DNA of 64,000 bases from Liopterus haemorrhoidalis. Its lineage: Eukaryota; Arthropoda; Insecta; Coleoptera; Dytiscidae. The notes beneath the pieces were generated by a model that ran no database searches, was not told the origin of the DNA, and saw only the letters and a list, made by a program, of their open reading frames with translations. This document shows, in pieces, positions 47,901-59,900 of this stretch (position 1 is the stretch's first letter; each line of letters begins with the position of its first letter). Position numbers and translations under genes: made by a program. The stretch spans positions 9,037,934 through 9,101,933 of the forward strand of contig OZ020616.1 in the NCBI GenBank assembly GCA_963971575.1. The letters run 5' to 3'.

Positions 47901-50900
47901 TGTTAAAATCTGAGAAATTATTATTGTAAGTAGTACAAAGTCTGACTATAGGAGAATTTTGATAAGAATTAGTGTCCGCAGAAGGTATACAAAGAAGAGA
48001 AGAGGATCGCGTATTCATACACTGGAACATTAATAGTGATTAAATTTTGTATTTCAACACATGATAATGAATTATTAAGGATTTTATGCAAAATAATAAA
48101 TTAAAAAAATGTCATCAAGAAAATACATTGTATATATTGTTGGCAGTTATCAGTGCGCGCGCAGCTAGTACAGGAATGAAATTTCTCGCACCTCTGCACA
48201 TGCGTATTGATGCGAATTTATTCATCATCGTACACTGCACATGCGCATTGGTGCGAATTTATTCATTCCCGAAAATTGTGCGGGCGCATGAGCGTATAGT
48301 CTGTTTCTTTGGTTTAAGTGGAACCAGATTTTGAAATCTAGTAACATTTATTGAGATGAGTCTTTTGACCGTTTGAGCCCGTGACAGCTTAAGAAAATTA
48401 AAATATAATTTAGTTCCGTTTAAATGTTTAAATAACTTTAGCATGTAGAATTAAGTTAATTTTCTGCAAACTAACAATATCGAAATGAGACAATTCCATA
48501 GTAGTTGTAGGAAAAATAAATTTTACAACTTTCATTTCAAATAATTCCTGTAATAAATGCAAAACAATAAATTATTTTATACAGGGTGTATTAGACCACC
48601 CATCCATCCCCCCTTTTTTCTCGAAAAGAAGTGTGAGCAACTTGAGAAAAAAAAAAAAAAATTGATGGCTAAAGTCTACCCTATGAATGGTAATATTACA
48701 ATTTTTCGGAACAAATCGGACAACTTTGATTTTTTTTTTTTTAAATTGGAACCTATGTCGGTTGCTTCTCTTTAGACAGAGCTTTTGTAAATAACATTTC
48801 AAATTTAGTAGACATTATAAATTTACTTATCATTCTGGTTTTTTCATGGATTACCCCTTGTTTTATTGGTATGACTGTTTCAATCAATTTACAGGTCTTT
48901 CACAACGCGAATCAGTGGTCTAAGACAACAAACGCCATTCGAGAATCTGATCCAAGACTTCATATTAAACCTGGGGGTTGGTTGGGGAGGACCTAATCAG
49001 CTGACCGGCAACATGCTGTTCCTCGGCAATCCCGGGGACTATGCCTGGGGCCGTGAAGGACTCGATGCCATAGTTACACAACTGCTAAATCAAATGGACG
49101 GCACTGGTAAGTTAAATTATTAATTACGTTATAAATAGGTTTTTTGATACCTAAAATCTTTTAGTCGATTCTTAAAATTAATTAGCAAGCTTAAACCTTT
49201 GTGTTCTAGTGTTTCTGTTGTGGGGACACACAAATTAATTTTTACTCAGACACCTGGGGAGTCTACGTTGTAGGCGTATGTATGATAGATGCACAAATGT
49301 ATCCTCTTTCACAAATAACGCGTGATTTCGTGCTAATTCGTTCAACCAGCAACGGTTAACATAAATTCACGTGTCTTCATAGCTCTTATGTTAAATATAT
49401 TACATGCATATTCTCATTTCAGAATTATTTGTTGATGTAATTCCATTATCTGATTTTTTTTTTTTTTTCTTCTCAATTGCAAGGAAATTAATTCCGGCGT
49501 CAAAGGGTTAAAGAAGACTTACGAAAAAAGTTATAAACGAACGCATCCATTTACATTTTATAAAGCTGCGTTCAGAGCTCCTAAAGTAGTCGACTATAGG
49601 GATTTGCAGCTAAGCGCCCTACCATCTGTTGAGCGTTTCATGAACTTGTGTACATCAGATAACATTTCGTTTTGTGTATTGGTTTTGTATGAAGTTTGTT
49701 TTTAAAGTTTTATTATAATCATTGAAAAATGTATAATACATATTGTTGTGTGCCTATGTGCAATTCATTGAAAAGAAGAAACCCGGAAATATCGTTTCAT
49801 TTGTTTCCACTAATATCAGACACCGTACGGTTCGAAACAAAATTGGGAAAGCAAGAGGTTAGGAATCGACGCGATGTTTAGATAAACAATTTAAAAATTG
49901 GAAAAAAAGTGAGCCCTTATATCAAAGTTTGCTCATTACATTTTAATGATAGTGACTACAAAAAATATTTTCAATTTTGTATTTATTATCGCATATCTTG
50001 AAAATTCCTGTTATTGTGTGTGGGTTTGATTGTAATGCACAAGTCTGTAGGCATAATGAATTAATCTTTATGAACTCTCTGTTTTTTTCAGTGACCCCAC
50101 ACAATATTATATGCCCAGCATTGTAGATTTCTACCCCTTCGTAAACAACACGGGAATTATTATTTCCCCCAATATAGTTAAAATAATCGACAATGGAAAA
50201 CCGCCATAACTTAAAACCAGATCACAAAATGTAGTATTTTAGATGTATACAAGTAATGTCACTTCACAAAATCAGAAAATCCCAAACAATTATTTATTTT
50301 TTGTCGTTTTTTGATACACTTTTCGCTATTATTTACTAGTAAATGTCAAGTGGTATCTGATTTAGAATGGTTTCAAAAAAATCCGCGTGGCGCTACAATC
50401 TTAAAATTTTTCCCCTATAGGCTATGACTTGTGCACTGATGATTGTCACTACAAGTTTGTCATATGGTACCGCGAGCGATACGTTGTCTATTGTCGATAG
50501 TTTTCCAAACTTATAGTTAGTGAGTTGTTTTAATGAGATGAGATATAAACACACATTGGGTATCTCAGTCTGCATCGTAGAGAACGTTTATATTGTATGC
50601 CTTTACATATCCTAACAAAATGTCATCGTGCCGATTACAACAAATCTTGTCCAAAATTTCAAAGACGAACAGTAAATATGATCAATTTAGGTAATTAGGT
50701 TAGGTTTAGTTAGTTAAAATCTAGGACAGCAGAATTATAAAAACGATAAGAGATAGAAAACATTTTACGAAGCCATGTAGTTGGTTTAAAGACACACAGA
50801 TGTCGGACTATTCGTAACCCACTAGTTTCTAACTGCTCTAAACGGTACGTAGAACCTAGGATGATTAAGTAAAGGATGCGCTATTCGTATACTAACAACA

Positions 50901-53900
50901 TTGACGATTGTGTGGAAACCCCTGTTGAGAAAGAAGGCTATATATGTCTGTACTGTGCACACTGCAACTACGTAATGCGCATGTGCTACATTTGAATTTG
51001 AAACAAGCTTATTTTTAAATGAAAATAATTATGGAATTTCTTAGAAATTATTCTAAAATCTCGTAATTTCACAGCAAATTTTATAACATATTTGAGAAAT
51101 TTGTCTAACACGCCGTTAATTTTCTGCGTATCGTGTCAAACGGACCTAAAACTGTATAAATGTGTATTTAAAATTTATCTAATCATTTTAAAATAATATT
51201 ATTTGTCATTAAAACAATCTTTAATGATATTTTAAAAATTAAAGACTGCCAATAAACGAGGCAGTATTATGAATTTAATAGTCAGTTAAAGGATAAAGTG
51301 GTAGTTACATTAAACTAAAATAAGCTTGAAAAATATTAGTACCAAATAATACTACCCAAACATCTTGTTGCGAAAATTACATGACTATGGCCCGATTGCA
51401 AGAATCTCTATTAAATTTAATGATTCAAAATACCAGAGGTGGCTAGCTATGGGTCCTTTTCAAATATTCCGATAAGACGTTGAAGGGCCACATCCTTTGA
51501 GTATCCCCCCCACAAACCAGAAATTAATTTAATTTTTATCGTTCGATTAATGAAGGATTGAAAGACGGATGTACAAAATGAAATATATGGGGGAGGGAGT
51601 GCAGAGGGGTTAATTTTGATATATATTTTTTTACATTACATAGAAATATTCTAATCTTTACCTATAAGGGATGGTTTGATAATTTTTATTTGGTTGTGAT
51701 AATGGATTAAATGGAAAGTATGGAAATAAAATATATAACACAAATAGATACACATATGTTTATTCGTTTTGAAATATCAGAAGTCTGTTGAACATTTTTC
51801 TTTTCGCCACTTTGTGTATATCTAACAATTTAGCACAGTAATAGCGTCTTACGTGTGTACGCAGTACCGCGATATATATCTTTCTCACTCAGTAAGGGTT
51901 TCCACACATTTTACACACGAATAGCGCATCCTTTACTTAATCATCCTAGCGTAGAACGTTAAAACAATGTATAAAAACAAAACGCACAACTTGACAATGA
52001 ACAGTCTACAACGTGTTAATTTAAAGAGCTTTGAAACAAAAGAATCGATTATTTCAATCATTCGATTAATTATTGCTATCTCTATCCGCGAACAAAACTA
52101 TTCTTGTTAAACTGAGCTTTATCCTGGACTTAACTTCTATTGAAGTGGACCACAGATGTTGAAATTTCGAGAAAGCATGTCTAAAATTTAGATTTACATT
52201 GTCCTGTAATTCTTCTATGTGTATTATTAAAAAAAGCAAATACTTGCAACGTGAAACAGTTTGCATACCTTGATTAGTTTAAATAACCACAACTTTATCA
52301 TATTTTTGTTTGTTACAAATACTTTAAATGTTGATAACAAATTATCCATTAGTAACGTAAACAAAAATTAATGTATTTAATATAAATCACTTACTGTTTG
52401 AAATGAAACAATGAAATATCCAGTATACAATTACTGTGAGTACTAATAAAATATCTTTGTTAAATTTTCACATTTGCAAGTCACTAAAGACAAAGATGGA
52501 TGAAAATTATTTTCACTTATTTTTTTCTAGTAAATAAACAAGTGACAATACTATAGATAAATAACGATTTCAACAGAATTTCGGCAAAGCGCCAATTTTT
52601 AAAATGATTATTTTGAGATTCAGTAAGTTTTGCATGATTAAAAATATAGTGCATGAATTATTAATTAATATTGACTTTTAAATTAACATGCAGCATTCAA
52701 AAACATGATTTTAAAGAAAAAATAACAATGTTTAGTATATTAATTTTTTTATTCTTGTCCGAGTTTTCTCAGAATGAATATAATTTATTTTAGTATTCAT
52801 AATAATTTGGGGTACTTTAGTATTGACAGTTTACTTCACAACACTAACAAAATGACTGTTAAATATTTTATGTATATTTTACACAATACTTTTAACTATA
52901 GGCTATTTCAAACGTTTAGACGGAACTAACTGGAATTTTCATTTTTGTAAGTTGTCATGAGTTCTTCTTTTATGGTTTGAAGTAGGTAAATTTTGAAATA
53001 CACACCGACAAATTTAAAGGAACAGATTGAAAATTGTTTTTTTTTTTTTTTAAATTTTATTATTTTCTAGCCTATATCTAGATAGCTTTGAATGCTCTAC
53101 TAAACCGTACGGAAATATTGCCCTAATGCAGGATAATGCGCGACCACACGTCGCCCGCTGTGTAACAGAGTTTTTAAATCAAGTAGGTATAACAATAATT
53201 GGTTGGTCAGCGTGCTCCCCTGACCTCAACCCGATTGAACATTATTCCAAAAAACATCGTACTAGAAGATTACCTGAGAGATATCAACAATATGTACACT
53301 ACAGGGAAAATAATTAGATTTTTATGTCTGTTCCTTTTTTGCTGGTGTTTGTATAAATTAAGTTTCCAAAGTAAAAAAAATGCTTTACATCAAATCTAAA
53401 AGTCTATTTATTTATTAAAATTCTTATTATAATTTAATGTCATTATTTTTGCAAAACAATATTACTTTAATTTTGAAAAATTTACGTAAAAATCGTTATT
53501 ATGCCAAGTAACAAGCAATAAATCGGTCTATTATAATAAGTTGTTCTTATTTTATCCAGTATTGTTTTTCATTTTCATCTTACAGAAAACGAAAAAAATT
53601 GCAATTATCCTTGTGGTTGTAATGGTTACAATTTGGAGCAAAAAATACATAATTATGCATTTTGAAACAAAATACTAATGATTACAAACTTTAAATTAAA
53701 AAAATATGAAAGGTTTTTCGATTTTCTTATTATAGAAAAATGTAACATTTTTTTAAATACTTTTTTTTGCTATTCAACCATACAGAAAATTCCTATTTTA
53801 TTACTCCCTCCGTTCGTAAAGTTAAGTTGTAAACCAAAACTAAAAAGTTGGTAGTTGGTACGACTGAAAAGTACAGAACTGTCAACCAAAAATTTTACCG

Positions 53901-56900
53901 GAGGTAGTTTTGGATGACAGTTGTATACTTATCAGTCGTACCAACAAGCAACTTTTTAGTTTTTGTTTACAACTTAACTTTTAGTAGTTTATTAAGTTGA
54001 TAAGAAGTTTATTTAGAACATATAATTAAATATAAACTTAGCACAATTAAACAATATTTATAAATTGGTTTACTATAACCAAATTGTTGTCTGCCATCTG
54101 AACCGAAAAGTTGGCAATGAAAAGTAATAAGAGATGGAAGGTATAAAATATATCACTGTCTCTTATTTTTTTCCCCCCACTATATTCTGTAGTATCAAAA
54201 ATTGAAATGACGTCAGAGTTGGATAGTATTGAAAAAAGTATAATGTAGAATGGACTTAAGGATGGACAATCATCATAGAATACACCAAACATTTCTTCAT
54301 TTACTCTTTAGTTGTCAAACTATGTTTAAAATTATACAAAATTATTGTCTGATAATCTGGTCTAGACATGGAGAGCATTTTATCAATTTTATTAACCAAA
54401 TCTCAACATAGACTGAAGATAAAAAAATAAAACTGGCTGTGTTTATATGAAAAATTCATGTTTAAGATTGGTAACTCGATATCGCTAGGTTTGTTTATAT
54501 AAGCGTACGACAAAACATTTCTTACCGTCCTACGTAGTTCTAAATCATATCTGTAATAATTTATTTTTGGTTTCAGTTATTTGGTTAGGATTCGAGATGG
54601 CAACAATTAATAGAAAGATTGAAATAATCTATTATTTTGTTTCAGTCGATTAATCATATGATATTTTCGGTTAATAAATAATTAATCGATTAATTTATTA
54701 TTAATCGTCAATATTTTATTTTCAAGAAATTACATAGTTGTGTTGTTGAAACACTGGTCGGTAGATGACTCTGCTCTCTTCTTTTCTATTAAGTCCCTAG
54801 ATTACTAGGCCTTCAGAACACTCGTTCTCGCCCATCTGGAGAATTAAACTCAACCGCTACTCATTACAGCACATTATACTCCTATAGTTTGCCTCCAGTC
54901 AGTTCAAATGCACTCGAGCGAAACGCAGTCTTCCAAAACTCGATAATTTGCGAGAAAAGCTCGGCAGTTACTGGTCTTCTGGATACAAGCCTTTGTTTCC
55001 TCAATCGTCTTTGGATAGTCGAGACGAAATTGTCAAATTTCGATCTTCTTCGAAATAACGTGCGAAAAGGTCAGTCACGATCGCGAAGAACAGTTGGGGT
55101 GAGAAATCTGTTGTTTCGAGCGCTTGTAGCTCGTCGATGATTTCAACCAGGTTTTTTATATAGAGGCCAATTAATAAAGTTTCTAGCTACATCCAAAACA
55201 CCAGCGATGTTCCAATACTGCGGCCATCTCCATATAATGGCGCAGCTCGTACAACGTCTTCCGGCACCCTTTTTTATTTATCATACAAAAAAAAAACTTG
55301 TAGGAGTTTAGAAATCTCTAAGATAGGTAACTAATGGCAAAATTTTATTTTAACAATGAGTTATTTGTGTTAAATCTTACATACCGTATATTCCGGCGTA
55401 TAACGCGCACTTTTAACATTGAAAGTTTTGTCAAATTTGTTGGGTGCGCGTTATACGCCGGGTATAAAACTTACCCGTTCGAAGATTAGAATGGTAATAG
55501 TGTAAATAAGGTATAAATAGGATTCCTGTTATATAATGAATACGTAATATAAATACTAATCAACTAAACTATCTAAATTTATACATATTTATTTATATTA
55601 TTTATATACATAACAAAAAAATTACCTTCATTATTAATTTAAATAATCTTTATTTTGACTTAAAAAGTTCATCAAATTCGTCTTCGCTAATATTATCAGG
55701 TATATCATCAAATTCAGATGTACTTTCGTCATTAGTTTATACATACGGTTGTTATGAAGGAATATTGGCATAAAAGTGTTCCCAGGAAAGCAGATTATAA
55801 GGGTGCGCGGTATACGAGGAATACATGAAAAAATAAAAATAAATCTATTCAGATTTGAGGTACGCGTTATACGCCGGAATATACGGTACTTAATATGCGA
55901 TATTATATAGTCTTCCTTCAAACGAGCATTATTTATTGTTACAGCCTCTTTAGCAACAAAAAATATTTGTTTATGCAGACATTGGATTATCTGCCATTAC
56001 TTAACCCAGTTTCTTAATAAAACGGTTAAATAATTTTTTATCAGCCTTTAAAATACAGCATTAATATAGTCCCATTATTTTGTCGGTGTGTACCTATGTA
56101 CGTTTTTTTTTTTTTTTTTAAATTTCATGATCGGTTAATTGATTATTTTTTACCAATTTAATGATACCAAATGATTAAGTAATCGATCAATAAATTTTAA
56201 TGGTTAGGATCGTTTTCTTTATTACTACTATTATTATTTTTTGCAGGGCCGCCTCCACTATCGCGTGAAGTTATAGATGCTATCCCTACAGTTGCCATAA
56301 CCCAAGAGCAGGTCGATGCAAAGGTCCAGTGTAGCGTCTGCTGGGAAGATTTCGTTCTGGACGAAAATGTTCGTAGACTCCCGTGCTCACATGTATACCA
56401 CGAAAACTGTATCTGTCCGTGGTTAGAGCTGCATGGCACTTGTCCCATCTGTCGGCAAAATCTCTCACCACAACAAGAGAATCAGCCGGGAAATGATAGA
56501 AATAATCAAGGAGCTAACAACACAGGTGAGTTCTTTGCGATAATTAATAATAACTTTATTTTAGGACAACAATCAAATAGGTTTAAATTAATATAAATAT
56601 ATCTAGTTACTTTAAATACAATCCCTTATCAAAAATATTATTTACACTACTTCTTAATTACAATTGGAAACGAATCATAAAAGTTTGTGCATGTCGTTCG
56701 GGTATTTATTTCATTTAGCTTATAGCTGCATACAGTTACATAATAGGTGTGTTCGATTTGCACATTTGCAGTTACTGTTTACTGCCGCGTTAAAAAAATC
56801 TGTTCGTTTGGTCGCAATAACTGCAAATCTGTTTAATTTGTCGTAATTTACTGCCAGTTTATGACGCTACTGCGAAAAAGTTACAGCTGTTTCTCTTGCG

Positions 56901-59900
56901 GATTATTTGTTACGGCTGTTAACGCTTTAACGCGGCAGTAAACAGTAACTGCAAATGTGCAAATCGAACACACCTATTATAAACAAGTCACATAATACCT
57001 ATTAAATAGCACAAATACAAGTAGTAAAATATAATGTTTCTAGTCACAATATAAAAGAAAAAATTAAAAACAAATTGAAAAATGATTACAGTGATATGTC
57101 TGTATTTGACAACCAGTTCAAAGCATTTTCTGTCACCAATACAAAATCTTCTGCTGTCCCTTGGAAGACTCTGTTAGGGCATTCAAAGACGATATGTCTC
57201 ATCGACTGACGTTCTGCACCGCAGTCGCAGTTTGGAGTCTCCCGCATTCTCCATCTGAACAAAGACTCACCGCTTCTACTGTGGCCCGTTCTAACTCTGT
57301 TCAAAGATACCTATGTTTTTCTGGGAAGGTCAAATCCATTCGGAGGTTCTTCGTGGCTAAATAAGGAGTTGAACTCAGCTGGGGCCTGCTCCACCCATTT
57401 TTGCTGCCAGGTTTCTTTTGCGTTGTAACCAGTTGCCGTAGTGATCCTTGCTGTTATAACTGATGGGTGGCGGGATTTAAGTCTGTGGAAGTCGGTACTG
57501 GCCAGGTCCGTATGTATAGGAAGTTCTGCGTTTTCATTAATTTTCCCATACACTCGTTAGAGGGCTGACAGGCGGCGTATATGGGGTGGCTGAATATGAG
57601 CGAGAACTGGAAGCCAGTGGGTAGGTGTTGACCTAATGGCGCCAGTTATTATTCGCATCGTTTCATTCAGTGCTATGTCCACTTTCCTTGCATGGGGGCT
57701 ATTTATCCATTCTGGGGCACAATATTCTGCTGTTGAGTACACCACTGTTATTCGAGTATTATAATTAATTAATATGAATGAATGTTAAATTTCCACACAT
57801 AAAAATATTTCGTAGGTATAACCAAAAAACCCTTATACCGTCACTCATGTGTTTATCTGTCTACGGTAGAAATTCGGGCCAAACGACTGGGATCAAGCGT
57901 TGAAATTTGACATGCATACACACAGCTGTGGAGTCGGTCACATTGTTGACTCGGTTTACGCAACTGCCGCAATTCTTTTCTTATTTTAATGTTACTGTAA
58001 CTTAAGTTGTTGGTCAAAAAATTTGAAAAACTTTCAAGTGTTTTTTGTCTGTTATTAAATATCTACGAAACCAGAAATATGTCAAAATTTACACATCACA
58101 TTAGATTTTTACTGTAATCTTGCAAATTATTATTATTATTTTAAATTAGTGTGATCTTTTAATTTAAATATTAAGAGCTTTCATACCATAAATTACATTT
58201 ATAAAAAAGTGTTTTCTTCAAAAATACAAGAAAAAAAAAGATCTAAGAAACACATGAAAAATTCCAAGCTTACTATTCCGGTTTCCATCAACGTACATTA
58301 TCTTAAAGTTATTAAGATTTTTTGGTTTATACCTTAAACGAAATTAAAAAATTATTGTGAAGTGTAAAATTTCGCACATTTCAGAATTTTGTAGGTATTT
58401 AGTAAGTGATAACAAATTATAGGTACATATGAAAAATTGATGTGAAGTGTGAATATTCACACATTTCAGGGTTTCGCAGGTATATAATAAGTGAAGGCGG
58501 TATGCTGAGTGTGTAGGACAAATTTTACTTTGTAGTAATCACGGCAAAATGAACGATATTTTTAAAATAATTTATCGTCTGTTAATCATATAATAAGACT
58601 GGTTATTAAATTTACGCTCTTAAAAATTAAATGCAACATTTGTCAAAATATAATTAGAATTTTGACAAAATAATTTCAACATAATAAAAATGCAAAATAA
58701 AAACAGAAAAAATAAAATTCACTCCGTACTCGAACTCGAAATCCCTTCGTTTCCAGCGCATTTTAGCTTACGACCCAGTGCTCTAACCCATTACGCTATC
58801 GCATGCCTTGCATGTGAGTGTCTTACATTGGTATAACTTTTGTACTTTGTGAACCAAAAACCACAAAAAATGCGTTATTTTCCGAAAACATAATCAGATC
58901 AAAAATTCCTGTTGTACTATTTCGGTTCACACCAATATACATTACTTAGAATTTTTTTAGATTTTTAGTTTAAACCATCTGGGCTACAGGGTGTGGGACA
59001 AAATATTTTTTGCACAATTTTGGCAAAAATCGCATCTAAATAATTTATTTTGCAAACGTAAAAATTTGATCGTTAATCCACGAATTTAAAAAAAATATTT
59101 TTGTTTTCGATGAGCATTTATTTGTTTATATTTTTAGGGGGTATTTTTTTTTTAGATGTTTTAGTATTTTTCCTATGTGTGGGTCAAAGAGTTGTATAAG
59201 CATGCCAAATTTCAACTCTCTAGGTTTAGCCGTTTGGCTACAATTTTTACCAAACAGACAGACGACAAAATGACGGTATAAGGGTTTTTTTGTCATACCT
59301 ACAAAACCCTAAAAATCATAAATTTCGGTAAGTTTTGAAAGAATAATCTAAGTGGTTTCATTAAGCCCAGCAATAGCTAGCTACCCAGTTCTCCAGTCAG
59401 TCAGATAAATATTATAAGCACGGTGTTCGATAACTTCCTTAATTATAACCAAACTATTTTAACTAATTATATTATAACAAAAATTCGATAACTTTCGAAA
59501 TAATTATCAGATAATAAAATTCCTATTGTACTATTCAGGTTCACATTAATGTGCTTTACTCAAAATTTTTAATTTGTAACCTCCATGGAAATAGGATGTG
59601 GAATAAGATATTTTCAGTAATTTCTCATAAAAATCGTGTTATTTTAAAAAACGTGTTAATTAATTTAAATAAAGAAATTTTATAGACCTATTTTTCCTTT
59701 CTTATTTTACGCTTTAATAACTTATTAAACAATAAATTTAAAAAATAAATAATTTTAGTTTTCAACGATAAAAATTCGATATTTTTCGATAAACTAATCT
59801 GATGAAAAATTCCTATTGAACTATTCTGTTTCCTATCAATATACATGATTGAGATTTTTTGATCAATCTCTTTGGGAAATAGAGGGACAAAAGATTTTTT

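Noticed and set aside
48557..48802. Overlapping frames at 48557-48802 on both strands
   Set aside because: Short, low-complexity and located in an ACAGGGTGT-type repeat in intron 3; no homology recognised.
54889..55140. 84-codon frame rich in Arg/Ser/Leu
   Set aside because: No domain or splice context recognised; likely chance within a locally G+C-richer part of intron 4.
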